64,000 nt of DNA from Vibrio gazogenes (GTDB lineage Bacteria; Pseudomonadota; Gammaproteobacteria; Enterobacterales; Vibrionaceae). Position 1 is the first letter of the stretch. Each line of letters begins with the position of its first letter. The notes below the pieces were generated by a model. That model was not told where the DNA came from and made no database searches. It saw nothing but the letters and a program-made list of their open reading frames with translations. The translations under genes and the position numbers were made by a program. Location of the stretch: positions 3,313,709-3,377,708 of the forward strand of contig NZ_CP092587.1 of assembly GCF_023920225.1 (NCBI RefSeq), written 5' to 3'. Positions 1-9,221 of the stretch are shown one piece after another.

Positions 1-205
1 ACCGGCGCAGGCGCAGGCACCCAATATCACCGCCACACAAACACCGGCATCACCAGAGATTTACACACTGGCTTCACCGAAAAATATTCAAGCGGAAGCA
101 TTTGAACAAGTATCGATGCAAAACACACCGATGTCGAAAATGTGTCAGCGACAACCGGACGGCAGTTGTCCTCGTTCAGACTGCCCTTGCACAGGGAAGG
201 CATAA
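1..205 (+). CDS. C-terminal fragment, probably a VgrG spike protein (5' end outside window)
   Basis: The frame that ends in TAA at 203-205 is open to the left edge, giving a 67-residue C-terminal tail. It is rich in Pro, Ala, Thr and Gln and ends in a Cys-rich stretch (four Cys, including CPRSDCPCTGKA). No enzymatic domain is visible in so short a piece. The next gene, 3 bp downstream, encodes a DUF4123 T6SS adaptor, and such adaptors normally follow vgrG, so a VgrG C-terminal extension is the best reading. A PAAR or Hcp-fusion carrier is a possible alternative. The identity rests on context only. Confidence 0.55.
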   Translation, partial: PAQAQAPNITATQTPASPEIYTLASPKNIQAEAFEQVSMQNTPMSKMCQRQPDGSCPRSDCPCTGKA

Positions 206-208
206 CCG

Positions 209-775
209 ATGAAGATTTTCCCAGAATTACAGGACAGCGCATTAACCCACTGGCTGGTGGTCGATTCGGTCCGAGTACCGGATATTACCCAACTCGTTTA
301 TCAGTATGAGAAAAACGTTGAGTTATATCGTCTGTTTGCGAATACACCATTCGATCATTTAATTGAGCAGAGTCCGGTTGCTTTTCGTTATAGCGGCGTG
401 ACAGAAATCGAACGCCAACTGAAAGATGATTTTGCACTACGCACCAGCAGTGTATTGTTTTCCTGCGAGGCATCAGTGCCGACTGAAGCGGTTATTCAAC
501 ATCTACAGGCACTCCTCTATGTTGTTGTCGATGAATCACCGATTCTGTTCCGTTATTACGCAAGTCCAATATGGCATGAGATTGAATCTGAATTATCCGC
601 AGCGGATCGCTGCACACTGCTTGGCCCTTGTCAGGCCATGAGTTGGATAGATAGTCAGCAAACCGGTCACACCCTCAGACAAGCGCCTGTCGCTGATGTC
701 GAGGCCGACCTTCAGTTACCGTACCATTTAAACTCCCCCGTATTTAAAGCATTGGTAGAACAACGTTATGGCTAA
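209..775 (+). CDS. DUF4123 T6SS effector adaptor/chaperone (Tap/Tec type)
   Basis: A 188-residue protein with the features of DUF4123: an N-terminal HWLVVDSVRVPD strand, a central segment with FDHLIEQSPVAFRYSG and a later repeat-like SPILFRYYASPIWHEIE. Proteins of this family bind a cognate effector and load it onto the VgrG spike in the donor cytoplasm, without being secreted. The gene follows the probable vgrG by 3 bp, and its stop codon overlaps the start of the effector gene by 8 bp, so the two are probably translationally coupled. Length is ordinary for the family. Family assignment is by sequence pattern; the role follows from family knowledge plus gene order. Confidence 0.82.
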   Translation: MKIFPELQDSALTHWLVVDSVRVPDITQLVYQYEKNVELYRLFANTPFDHLIEQSPVAFRYSGVTEIERQLKDDFALRTSSVLFSCEASVPTEAVIQHLQALLYVVVDESPILFRYYASPIWHEIESELSAADRCTLLGPCQAMSWIDSQQTGHTLRQAPVADVEADLQLPYHLNSPVFKALVEQRYG

Positions 776-3700
776 TACAACCGACACGCCTAAAACTTAT
801 ACAATAAAACCCGACGACTGCTTAAGTCTGCTTGCTGTACGCTTTGGCACATCACCAGAGGCGCTTAAAAAGCTGAATAGTGATCTGATTGATGATATTG
901 ATCTGATCTATGCCGGGGACGACATTCTTCTGCCCGGAGAAGATGCTGAAACAGCGATTGATAACAAGCCCGGCAGCCGGGATGAAATCCCCAAGCCCCC
1001 GGAAAAATCAGCTTGTGCAGGCGATCTCTGCTCCGGGAAGGATACGCCGTTTACCGATATCTTGTATGTGCCGTCGCATCCGACCAAAAATCAAAAGCAG
1101 TTTTATGCCATTACCGATGAAGTCAAACAAGCGATTCAGGCAGAACACCAACTATTAGCAAAATCGATCGTTGAAGATCAAACCGAGACCATCCAAAACC
1201 TCAATCGCCTCGGTATTCTGTCGCGTTTTTATACCAGCCCGCATGAGATGTTTCTTGAATCAGAAGATAATCTGAATCGTTACCGCTTTCTGTTCCATGC
1301 ACGCAAGACCATTCGCTCCGGTGCGGCGAAAGATTATCAACACGGTGGCGAAAATGGGTTTATCGTCAGCCTTGCCGAACAAGAAGGCCTTGATACCCAG
1401 AAACTACTTGAGCGTTATACCACTTGGGAAAAGGTCAAATACTGGATACTTGTCGGTGTCATATGGACCAGCCCAGCAGCTCGGACACTACTGCTCTCCA
1501 ACGACAATATGAAAGACTATTTCAAGGAAGCCAGTGAAGAGGCCTATCATCTCGAGCAAGCTCGAAAGCATTTAAAAGAAACCTTACAAGATCATCTCGA
1601 CGATGAGATCGAAAAACTGGATAAAGTCGCAGAACTTACCGCAAAAAACAAAAAGGCCGATGACGGCTCTTCTTATGTTTATGACAAAAAGCGGAGCTAC
1701 TTCACCAGTGACTATGAAAAAGAAATAGAAAATTCGGTCAAAATGCTGCTCCGAGAGCGAAAAATGTGGGGAACGGATACCAAATTAGCGCTTGATTCCC
1801 ATGAACAAGCAACGCAACTGATCGAAAATTTATGGGATCGTGAAGTCAAGTATGCCGACGAGTTTATCCAAAAATGTACCGCTGCCCGAGAGGCCGATGA
1901 GGATGAAAGACTGGTCACTGCCGGTCCATATTCCCACAATAACCCACCGTATGCATGGAACTTTACCCGAACTCTGAATGCATTAAACCTACGTGGCTAC
2001 GTGGTGAAAGAGCAATGCCTGACCATGGCTGAGCTGGAAGGCACCAGTCCGGTACACCTCGGGCCACAAACACTCGAGAAGAACTTTTCAGAATGGCGGA
2101 GTAACAAGTTCCTCACAGATGACGGGCTGCCGGTCAAAATTACCGAAGGGACACAACTGGTTAACGACTTGCTGAACGAACTCCAAGTCAATAAAGCTGA
2201 CCTGCACGCCAAAAATATCGACGGTACCCGCAAACAGACCGAAGAAGAACTCGTTAAATCACTGCTCAGTCAGGGCTGTGCAGGGCAATGGGCCTATTAC
2301 CCTTGTCTGGCGCTGGTCAAACTGGTCGATGCGACAATCACCAAATGGATAGCCGACTTAGACGAACTGCTGGGCCTTGATAAAGATGAGCAATATAAAC
2401 GGATGCCGGCACCGGATATGTTCGGTGACCTGCTCTGGCTGAAAAAGCTTGCCATGGCGCGGATTGATGCGCTGAAAACTTTGGCGGAGTCGAGAGCCCA
2501 AAAAGGCGCTGACTCGCTGAGAAACTTCTACCTTAGCGGTGATAAAATCCCAACCAGCTACCTGCTGCTCTGGGAAGAAAAAGAATATAAACCGAAAGAG
2601 AAAAAGACCAAAGTCTTCCACAAAGAAACAGGCAAAGCCGACCTTCAGGTAGTTGAATGTGTGTTGATGTCTGAAGGAACGCTGGGCTGGGTGCGCGGCC
2701 CGGCGTGGTATTTGCCTAAAGATGAAAAAGACACCCTGCTGGCAAAAGGCCACCTCAAAGATATTACCACTAAAGTCGCGCTGGTCAGCCCGGCGGCTGA
2801 CGGTAAAACACCGGGAAACATTAAGACCGAAGCCAGTGCATTTCCGACCCTGTCTGAGGCAATGAAAACCATCCGCACATCCATCAAAACGGATGGCGTT
2901 AAGGCATTGAAAACCAGTATGCTGAATGGCAAGTTCCTGCTCAACCCATTCAACTTAGCCGCAGAGAAAAAATCAGAAGTATCGGCATTCTGGTCAGACA
3001 GCTATCACTGGGAAGATGGGCTCGGGCCGGACGGCAAATCCTCTCAATATGTGGTCGATGCTTCGGCACAATTTATGCGCTTATCTTCTAGTGTGAAAAC
3101 CAACCTCAATCTGCCGTTAAGCGAATACAATAATCTCGCGGTCAATCGCGATACCACTGCCGGGGGGGCTCTCAGCCTCAGTGCCGATTTATTCCGCGCC
3201 CAGTTAACAGCGAAGGCATGGTTCCCACTTCAACCTGAAAATGATGACAATAAAGACAAACGCCAGTTCAAAGGGAAACCCCTAAAAATCCATTATCTGA
3301 AAAACGTCGATGGGCAAGATAAAAAGGACATTTATGATGCCGGTGAGATGTTTATGCGCGTCTCCGCCACGATTTATGGGTTAGCAGCCGCCAGTGTCAG
3401 TATCGCCGGGAATCTGTGCTTCGGCCCAGCTACAACTGAGACCGGGCAACTCGGTGTGCGGGGTAAGGCGATTACCACTGCCGACTACAATGCCGGTGAA
3501 ATCAGACAACTCCGCGCCGCCCCGCCGCAACCCCTGCCCCAATCCGAGCAATCCGTCGGGCAAAGAGCACTCGGCAAACTCAAAAAGAACTCAGCCGCAC
3601 AAGCAGGGATAACCGTCGATGCCTTTGCCGGGGTTGAAGTCGGGGGTGAGCTGAGCGGTGAGGTCTACTGGCGGCCACCGACAATTGACATCTCCAATAG

Positions 3701-4820
3701 CGCGGAGCGCGGTAAGATGATGCGCTTAGGGAGTTTAGCGGTTCAGGCTGCCGTCAGTTACGGGGTCGGTTTATCGGCTCAGTTCAGTATTACCTTCCAC
3801 CGCGGGGCCTTATATGTGATTGCCGCTGCAAAAATGGTGTGCGGCCCCGGGGCATCAGGCAAAGTCGCCATCGCCCTTGATGCGCTCAACGTTGACCGTT
3901 TTATTCAATGCCTGCTCGCCATGCTCCATGAATCCGGCTTCAAACGCATCGAAGCATTCGGCGAAGTCGATGAACAAGGCCGCAATGAAGACTTTGAAGA
4001 ACTCAACCGCCGCCTGACCGTCGCGGTCGCACTCGGCCTGACTTTAGGTGAAGCCCTGCTGCTGCCAGCCAAAGCCCTGTCATTTATCCACAAAGACGGC
4101 TTGCAGGAAGATTATGCACCACTGATTGCCAGACGGATCATTAAAAAAGATGAAGGCAAAGCGGGTAAAAATAAAGTTCAGAGCTGGGTTTCCGATTTAC
4201 CACCGGAGACACTATGTAACCTATTGGATTGTTTAAGCAATAAAAATGAAAGTGCTTGGTTTGAAAACGACGAAGAGAAAGTCGCCCGACAAAGTCAAGA
4301 AGTCGATAAGGCTTTAGCCATTGTGCAGATCTTAGAATGGATATCCCCCAAAACCGGTGCCAGTGAAGCGTATATTGAGAAGAAACGACTGCAATTTGAG
4401 AAGACACTGATCCGCATGGGGGGCAACTATGAATCGGCCCGACTCCCGATGGAACAATGGCGACGCTTTACCCAAAGTTGGATGCAATTGGCAGAGTTTA
4501 TAAACCAAATCAATTTCCCATTACAGAATGGACTGAATGTCAATGATATAAGAAATGACTTTATCAGATATAGTCAATTACTATGTGGCAATATGAGACG
4601 CTATCACTATGAAGCAGAAGAGCACTCGGATGCAATTGCTCATTTTGTCGATGGCGAATATGACTATTTAACCATTCGGGTTGCCAAAGACGGTGACAAG
4701 CCACAAGTGGTTGCAGACCGCAAGCATCTTGAAGAGACGATTCAAGCGACCGAAGACAAAGGTTATTTCTGGAACAAAACCACCTACAACCCGTGGAAAG
4801 AACAAAGCTGGACACTTTAA
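768..4820 (+). CDS. Large LysM-domain T6SS effector (probable membrane-acting toxin)
   Basis: A 1350-residue protein. Residues ~9-57 form a LysM-like module (YTIKPDDCLSLLAVRFGTS then LIYAGDDILLPG). A long, charged, helix-rich middle follows. Two later segments are less polar: a Gly/Ala-rich stretch at ~990-1040 and a hydrophobic helix at ~1083-1106 (VALGLTLGEALLLPAKALSF). No lipase, nuclease or amidase motif was recognised. Position directly after a DUF4123 adaptor and before a membrane-anchored putative immunity protein marks it as a VgrG cargo effector. Immunity with an outward-facing domain suggests action in the target periplasm or on its inner membrane, but the activity is unknown. The last ~20 codons (4761-4820) recur as orphan copies at 6953 and 9159. 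It is not an obvious VasX, Rhs or lipase effector. Confidence 0.75.
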   Translation: MANTTDTPKTYTIKPDDCLSLLAVRFGTSPEALKKLNSDLIDDIDLIYAGDDILLPGEDAETAIDNKPGSRDEIPKPPEKSACAGDLCSGKDTPFTDILYVPSHPTKNQKQFYAITDEVKQAIQAEHQLLAKSIVEDQTETIQNLNRLGILSRFYTSPHEMFLESEDNLNRYRFLFHARKTIRSGAAKDYQHGGENGFIVSLAEQEGLDTQKLLERYTTWEKVKYWILVGVIWTSPAARTLLLSNDNMKDYFKEASEEAYHLEQARKHLKETLQDHLDDEIEKLDKVAELTAKNKKADDGSSYVYDKKRSYFTSDYEKEIENSVKMLLRERKMWGTDTKLALDSHEQATQLIENLWDREVKYADEFIQKCTAAREADEDERLVTAGPYSHNNPPYAWNFTRTLNALNLRGYVVKEQCLTMAELEGTSPVHLGPQTLEKNFSEWRSNKFLTDDGLPVKITEGTQLVNDLLNELQVNKADLHAKNIDGTRKQTEEELVKSLLSQGCAGQWAYYPCLALVKLVDATITKWIADLDELLGLDKDEQYKRMPAPDMFGDLLWLKKLAMARIDALKTLAESRAQKGADSLRNFYLSGDKIPTSYLLLWEEKEYKPKEKKTKVFHKETGKADLQVVECVLMSEGTLGWVRGPAWYLPKDEKDTLLAKGHLKDITTKVALVSPAADGKTPGNIKTEASAFPTLSEAMKTIRTSIKTDGVKALKTSMLNGKFLLNPFNLAAEKKSEVSAFWSDSYHWEDGLGPDGKSSQYVVDASAQFMRLSSSVKTNLNLPLSEYNNLAVNRDTTAGGALSLSADLFRAQLTAKAWFPLQPENDDNKDKRQFKGKPLKIHYLKNVDGQDKKDIYDAGEMFMRVSATIYGLAAASVSIAGNLCFGPATTETGQLGVRGKAITTADYNAGEIRQLRAAPPQPLPQSEQSVGQRALGKLKKNSAAQAGITVDAFAGVEVGGELSGEVYWRPPTIDISNSAERGKMMRLGSLAVQAAVSYGVGLSAQFSITFHRGALYVIAAAKMVCGPGASGKVAIALDALNVDRFIQCLLAMLHESGFKRIEAFGEVDEQGRNEDFEELNRRLTVAVALGLTLGEALLLPAKALSFIHKDGLQEDYAPLIARRIIKKDEGKAGKNKVQSWVSDLPPETLCNLLDCLSNKNESAWFENDEEKVARQSQEVDKALAIVQILEWISPKTGASEAYIEKKRLQFEKTLIRMGGNYESARLPMEQWRRFTQSWMQLAEFINQINFPLQNGLNVNDIRNDFIRYSQLLCGNMRRYHYEAEEHSDAIAHFVDGEYDYLTIRVAKDGDKPQVVADRKHLEETIQATEDKGYFWNKTTYNPWKEQSWTL

Positions 4821-4823
4821 AGC

Positions 4824-5960
4824 ATGAGTATCAATAAAAAACTGATTTACAAAACACTGCTGACCATCGTTGGTGTGATTATTTTAGCGGCTGGCGGACT
4901 GATGGCCTACTTGGTGATCCCTTCCGGCTTTCAGTCCCGGCAGGCAGAAGGCCCCAAGGTACTGACTGAGCTGCTAAAAATGGCTCAGAAAAGCCAATCA
5001 TTTAACCCCGACCCGTATATCTCCAGCACCTATCGCCCCGGAGATCCACTGTATGAGCCATTACTGTATATTCAAAGACATCGGCAGGGAAAAGCCGAAG
5101 AGCTATTAAAGCCATTAGTCGAGCAAGGTAACCCAGATGCCATGTATTGGTTGGCTCAAATCACCTATGACGATAGCTACTACTCCAGCGGCCCGGCAGC
5201 GAAATTATTCCAGAAGTCAGCCGAGCTGGGGAATCCCTATGCCGCACTCCGATTAGATAGCAACAATCGTGAATGCCAGATGTTTATGAGCGGTTACTGT
5301 GATCAAAAGTGGGGAAAACTCGGGCGAAAACTACTGCAAGAGCGGGCAGCTCAAGGTGATAAAAAAGCAGAGTATTATCTGCTTCAGTATGATGAAAATA
5401 GCTCAGAAGAGGTGCATAAAGAGCTGGAACGACTTGTCACTGAAAATGCCAAGAATCATTATTATCAACCATTAATGAATTTAATCTATGATTATTATAA
5501 TGGAAGCTATTTGACTTTCTTTAAAAAAGGAAGAACACCAACAGAAGAAGATAAAAAAACACTTATTAAAATTGCATTAATACCTGCTCACAATAACTTC
5601 CCCCCTGCTATATTCAATGTTATTTACAGCATGATTCAATTAATACCTGATAATGATGCTTTAAATATAATAAAACACAATATATATACAGATAGTAATT
5701 CATATGTCTGTCGAAGTTATTATTCAGAAATAAACAATAAAATCAGGGATAATATTATTAGAGGTGCTGCATGTGCAATAGAAGAAGACATGTTTATTAA
5801 TGACCATTTAAATATGGATAGATATACATTTTCTCTTAAACAAAAAAACATTAAACCTCTTACAACAGAAGAGTTGGATAAAGCTAAATATATTGCTAAT
5901 GAAATACTAAAAAATAAAAAAACTGTTATCTACATTGATGAAATGAACACAAGACCATAA
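4824..5960 (+). CDS. Sel1-repeat membrane-anchored putative T6SS immunity protein, copy 1
   Basis: A 378-residue protein. One N-terminal membrane segment (~11-31, TIVGVIILAAGGLMAYL) after a short positively charged end predicts a large outward domain. Residues ~95-145 and ~165-185 carry Sel1-like helical repeats (GNPDAMYWLAQI, AAKLFQKSAELGNPYAALRL, ERAAQGDKKAEYYLL). A Cys pair (RECQ...GYCD) could form a disulfide. It starts 3 bp after the effector stop codon, as expected for a cognate immunity gene. Residues 1 to ~215 match the two paralogues; from YYQPLMN onwards the sequence is unrelated by eye and very AT-rich, until the shared end VIYIDEMNTRP. Immunity function is inferred from position and topology. 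Confidence 0.75.
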   Translation: MSINKKLIYKTLLTIVGVIILAAGGLMAYLVIPSGFQSRQAEGPKVLTELLKMAQKSQSFNPDPYISSTYRPGDPLYEPLLYIQRHRQGKAEELLKPLVEQGNPDAMYWLAQITYDDSYYSSGPAAKLFQKSAELGNPYAALRLDSNNRECQMFMSGYCDQKWGKLGRKLLQERAAQGDKKAEYYLLQYDENSSEEVHKELERLVTENAKNHYYQPLMNLIYDYYNGSYLTFFKKGRTPTEEDKKTLIKIALIPAHNNFPPAIFNVIYSMIQLIPDNDALNIIKHNIYTDSNSYVCRSYYSEINNKIRDNIIRGAACAIEEDMFINDHLNMDRYTFSLKQKNIKPLTTEELDKAKYIANEILKNKKTVIYIDEMNTRP

Positions 5961-5969
5961 AAACTACAA

Positions 5970-5999
5970 AAAGAGGGATCAGCAATCTGATCCCTCTTT
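5970..5999. terminator. Bidirectional terminator after immunity copy 1
   Basis: Perfect 13-bp stem (5970-5982 with 5987-5999) and a 4-nt CAAT loop, with T-rich sequence on both sides. It lies between the convergent immunity gene and the small minus-strand gene. Confidence 0.85.
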
Positions 6000-6006
6000 A
6001 TATTCC

Positions 6007-6192
6007 TTAAATCCCTTCGACGTCTTCTTTAATCAAATTCATCTCATCAAAGGTAATCAGATTATTGAGAAATAACAGCACTTCACGCAGTTCATTTTGG
6101 TTAACGAAAGGTGCGGTATTCATGACGAGAAAATCAATCAGATAACCGCGAGCAGTCAGGTGTAGATCATAATTAGGTTGTGAGTTCAGCAT
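6007..6192 (-). CDS. Small conserved protein of the T6SS array, copy 1 (61 aa)
   Basis: The ATG at 6192 is preceded by a textbook AGGAGG five bases upstream, so I chose it over the longer upstream reading. The 61-residue product (MLNSQPNYDLHLTARGYLID...) is predicted soluble and helical, with an acidic C-terminus. Two homologues at 8225-8401 and 10403-10597 keep the core DLHLTARGYLIDFL and ELREVLLFLNNLITFDE, and most differences between copies are conservative, which supports real coding. I do not recognise the family. It converges on the immunity gene, so it has its own promoter. It might be an accessory immunity or regulatory protein. Confidence 0.65.
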   Translation of the reverse strand: MLNSQPNYDLHLTARGYLIDFLVMNTAPFVNQNELREVLLFLNNLITFDEMNLIKEDVEGI

Positions 6193-6952
6193 TGTAGCCT
6201 CCTGTAGTTTGTCGAAAATCACCACCGGAGGTCCGAATCTCAGAGGTGGTGAACTGGGAGGGTTCGAACTACCGCACCACAGGTTGCAGCCTGACTGAGT
6301 CAGCCCAACCCAGCTCACCATTATAGGAGTGAGTAGAGGCTACACACAAAGGCTCATCTGTACAAGATAAGGCAGTCTGTGCATCTGTGGTTTAGACGGT
6401 GTTCGAATCCCGACACCGGTTTTATCGGTGCGAATTCAGGGTAAGCAGTGTCGGGTTTGTTGGCGAGGCGCGCTAAAATAAAGCGCGTGTGACAAAGCAA
6501 AATCCCATACTTTGCTCACACTCAGTTCATCATTATTTTGCGAGTAATTTCACAGAGTTGTCGAGGAACAAGCCGTTCATCAGGATTCATATCTGGATTA
6601 AGGTATAATCTCCATTCACTCAAATGAGTTTATTAGAATCATTAAAATGAAGCTTAAATCAACGTCGGCTCTGTACAATGACGCACCATCAGTTTGAGTG
6701 GTTTCAGAAACACTTGCCTATGTATAGTCAAGCGATGGGCTCAGGGAAAAAGTTCAGGACGAACTTTTTAGCTTTTCATGAGCAGGATGCGAATAAAAGC
6801 GCCCCTGATAATATGCTCTGAAGCTGATACAGGCCTTTTGGGATACTTTTGGGGCCAAGCCAAAAGTATCTGATGCGCAGACGCGGCAGTGACTGAGATC
6901 GAAAATATTCAGCGCATCATACAATGCTCGAAACAGAGACGAGAAAGGACAA
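6193..6952. repeat. Structured spacer of unit 1 (hairpin-rich, no convincing gene)
   Basis: This 760-bp spacer recurs at 8402-9158 and 10598-11370. It contains a CACCACC...GGTGGTG pair (6220-6251), several TTCGAA-type motifs resembling the T-loop of tRNAs but without a proper tRNA fold, and a nested hairpin near 6403-6453 (CCCGACAC...GTGTCGGG around CACCG...CGGTG). It also has a 9-bp stem followed by TAGC (6747-6769) and an 11-bp stem GATACTTTTGG...CCAAAAGTATC (6842-6870). I see no supported ORF. A noncoding RNA, a recombination substrate or a decayed mobile element are all possible. Confidence 0.6.
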
Positions 6953-7012
6953 GGTTACTTGTGGAACAAAACTACCTACAACCCGTGGAAAGAACAAAGC
7001 TGGACACTTTAA
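6953..7012 (+). pseudogene. Orphan effector 3' tip, copy 1
   Basis: These ~20 codons reproduce the end of the effector gene at 4761-4820, reading GYLWNKTTYNPWKEQSWTL then stop, against GYFWNKTTY... in the intact gene. No start codon or other effector sequence precedes it. The stop lies 3 bp before the next immunity ATG, exactly as in the intact pair. It is a remnant marking the left boundary of the duplicated or exchanged unit, and it also supplies the leader sequence of the immunity gene. Confidence 0.9.
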
Positions 7013-7015
7013 AGC

Positions 7016-8179
7016 ATGAAGATCAATAAAAAACTGATTTACAAAACACTACTGACCATCGCTGGTGTGATTATTTTAGCGGCCGGCGGACTGATGGCCT
7101 ACTTGGTGATCCCTTCCGGCTTTCAGTCCCGCCAAGCGGAAGGCCCCAAGGTGTTGACGGAACTGCTAAACATGGCTGAAAAAAGCCAGCCATTTAACCC
7201 AGACCCGTATATCTCCAGCACCTATCGCCCCGGAGACCCGCTGTATGAACCTGTACTCGCTATTCAGCGGGATCGCTGGGATATAGCCAAAAAACTCCTG
7301 CAACCCTTAGTCGAACAAGGCAATGCTGACGCAATGTACTGGCTGGCTCATATCTCCGGGGGTAGTATCTACGCAGGCAAAGAAATTGCTCGGTTATTCC
7401 GGAAATCCGCTGAATTAGGCAACCCTTATGCAGCTCTTCGTTTGGATGTCAGCAGTGAAGATTGCAGCCTTTATCTTCGTGGCTACTGTGACCCCAAATG
7501 GGGAAAACTCGGGCGAAAACTCCTGCAAGAGCGGGCAGCTCAAGGTGATAAAAAAGCGGAATACTATCTGCTTCAGTATGATGAAAACAGCTCAGAAGAG
7601 GTGCATAAAAAGCTGGAACGACTAGTCACTGAAAATGCCAAAAATCATTATTATCAACCATTAATGAATATGATTATTGATTATTCAGTTCAGTATTATC
7701 TAAATTATTTTCAAAAGAAAAATGAACTACCTCTAGAGTATAAGAAAGATATCAACAAACTATCTATTTTGATGGCAAAAAATAACTTCTCACCTGCGAT
7801 TGGTAATATTTTTTATACAAATAACATTAAAGAACCCAATAAATATATACACCATTATTTTAAGATTGGTGGCAACTGGTCTACATGTGAAAGTTATTAT
7901 AAGAAAATAATAGGGGAAAATAGAGATAATGTGATAGATGCAGTGACATGTATTATCATTGGTAACATCTTTAAGAAAGCCACCAACAATTGGACTTCTT
8001 ATGACATAAAAGAAGCAGAGAATGATTGGAGCATTCAGTTTATTAATGAGGATCTAGAAAAAAATGGTAAAGATTCATTAAGTGAAAAAGAAATGGATTT
8101 AATTAGAAAAAGAGTAATAAAAATAGTTAAAGAAATGACACCAATGATTTATATCGACGAAATGAATCCAAGACCATAA
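7016..8179 (+). CDS. Sel1-repeat putative immunity protein, copy 2
   Basis: A 387-residue paralogue of the gene at 4824. The membrane anchor and residues to ~75 are nearly identical, but the Sel1 segment at ~78-165 has diverged (VLAIQRDRWDIAKKLLQPL, ISGGSIYAGKEIARLFRKSAELG). A second shared block (GKLGRKLLQERAAQGDKKAEYYLL to YYQPLMN) precedes a private AT-rich C-terminal region, and the end IYIDEMNPRP is again shared. No complete effector sits upstream, only an orphan tip, so this is an orphan immunity gene. It could protect against effector variants made by relatives. Intact and in frame. Confidence 0.72.
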   Translation: MKINKKLIYKTLLTIAGVIILAAGGLMAYLVIPSGFQSRQAEGPKVLTELLNMAEKSQPFNPDPYISSTYRPGDPLYEPVLAIQRDRWDIAKKLLQPLVEQGNADAMYWLAHISGGSIYAGKEIARLFRKSAELGNPYAALRLDVSSEDCSLYLRGYCDPKWGKLGRKLLQERAAQGDKKAEYYLLQYDENSSEEVHKKLERLVTENAKNHYYQPLMNMIIDYSVQYYLNYFQKKNELPLEYKKDINKLSILMAKNNFSPAIGNIFYTNNIKEPNKYIHHYFKIGGNWSTCESYYKKIIGENRDNVIDAVTCIIIGNIFKKATNNWTSYDIKEAENDWSIQFINEDLEKNGKDSLSEKEMDLIRKRVIKIVKEMTPMIYIDEMNPRP

Positions 8180-8189
8180 AAACCACAAT

Positions 8190-8217
8190 AAAGGGATCAG
8201 AAATCTGATCCCTCTTT
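8190..8217. terminator. Bidirectional terminator after immunity copy 2
   Basis: GGGATCAG-AAAT-CTGATCCC hairpin with A/T-rich flanks, equivalent to the one at 5970-5999 but with a shorter perfect stem. Confidence 0.8.
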
Positions 8218-8224
8218 ATATTCC

Positions 8225-8401
8225 TTAAATCCCTTCGACGTCTTCTTTCATCAAATTTATTTCATCAAAGGTAATCAGATTATTGAGAAACAACAGCACT
8301 TCACGCAATTCCTGTTGGTCAACGGAAGGTGCAGTGTTAGTGACGAGAAAGTCAATCAGATAACCGCGAGCAGTCAGGTGTAGATCAAGATGATTAGACA
8401 T
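8225..8401 (-). CDS. Small conserved protein of the T6SS array, copy 2 (58 aa)
   Basis: This 58-residue reading starts at ATG 8401 behind AGGAG. It reads MSNHLDLHLTARGYLIDFL at its start and ends in KEDVEGI. It differs from copy 1 mostly by conservative changes and a shorter N-terminus. Its existence supports coding of the family. Function unknown; it is convergent with the immunity gene and shares its terminator. Confidence 0.62.
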   Translation of the reverse strand: MSNHLDLHLTARGYLIDFLVTNTAPSVDQQELREVLLFLNNLITFDEINLMKEDVEGI

Positions 8402-9158
8402 AATAGTCTCCTAGTGAAATTTTTAGAAAATGACCACCAAGAGGTTCGAATCTCGGAGGTGGTGAACTGAACAAGGTTCGAACAACCATTCACTAGGACA
8501 CGGCCTGACCAAAGTCAGCCTCATTCAGCTCACCATTATCCAGATGAGCAAAGGCTACATATAAATACAGACCAAGACAAGCGTCGCTTTATATGCCTAG
8601 TGATGTCAGTTGGGGTTCGAATCCCGACACCGAGTTTTATCGGTGCGAATTCAGGGTAAGCAGTGTCGGGTTTGTTGGCGAGGTACAAGAAAATAAAGCG
8701 CGTGTGACAAAGCAAAATCCCATACTTTGTTCACACTTGGTTCATCATTATTTTGCGAGTAATTTCACAGTGTTGTCGAGGAACAAGCCGTTCATCAGGA
8801 TTCATATCTGAATTAAGGTATAATCTCCATTCACTCAAATGAGTTTATTAAAATCATTAAAATGAAGCTTAATCAACGTCGGCTCTACGCACCATCAGTT
8901 TGAGTGGTTTCAGAAACACTTGCCTATGTATAGTCAAGCGATGAGCTCAGGGAAAAAGTTCAGGACGAACTTTTTAGCTTTTCATGAGCAGGATGCGAAT
9001 AAAAGCGCCCCTGATAATATGCTCTGAAGCTGATACAGGCCTTTTGGGATACTTTTGGGGCCAAGCCAAAAGTATCTGATGCGCAGACGCGGCAGTGACT
9101 GAGATCGAAAATATTCAGCGCATCATACAATGCTCGAAACAGAGACGAGAAAGGACAA
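8402..9158. repeat. Structured spacer of unit 2
   Basis: Second copy of the spacer described at 6193. It keeps the TTCGAA motifs, the 9-bp stem at 8953-8975 and the 11-bp stem at 9048-9076. A CGCGCT...AGCGCG hairpin found in copy 1 is lost here. No supported gene. Confidence 0.6.
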
Positions 9159-9218
9159 GGTTATTTGTGGAACAAAACTACCTACAACCCGTGGAAAGAA
9201 CAAAGCTGGACACTTTAA
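9159..9218 (+). pseudogene. Orphan effector 3' tip, copy 2
   Basis: Second displaced copy of the last ~20 codons of the effector gene (GYLWNKTTYNPWKEQSWTL, stop), 3 bp before the third immunity gene. It is nearly identical in DNA to the first orphan tip, so the two units probably share one ancestor. Confidence 0.9.
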
Positions 9219-9221
9219 AGC

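Noticed and set aside
6007..6321. Longer 104-codon version of the first small minus-strand gene
   Set aside because: The extra N-terminus covers the spacer hairpins, is absent in copies 2 and 3, and the AGGAGG site points to ATG 6192.
6193..6460. Possible tRNA genes suggested by GTTCGAATC motifs
   Set aside because: The flanking bases do not give a 5-bp T-stem with a 7-nt loop, and no acceptor, D or anticodon arm can be built around them.
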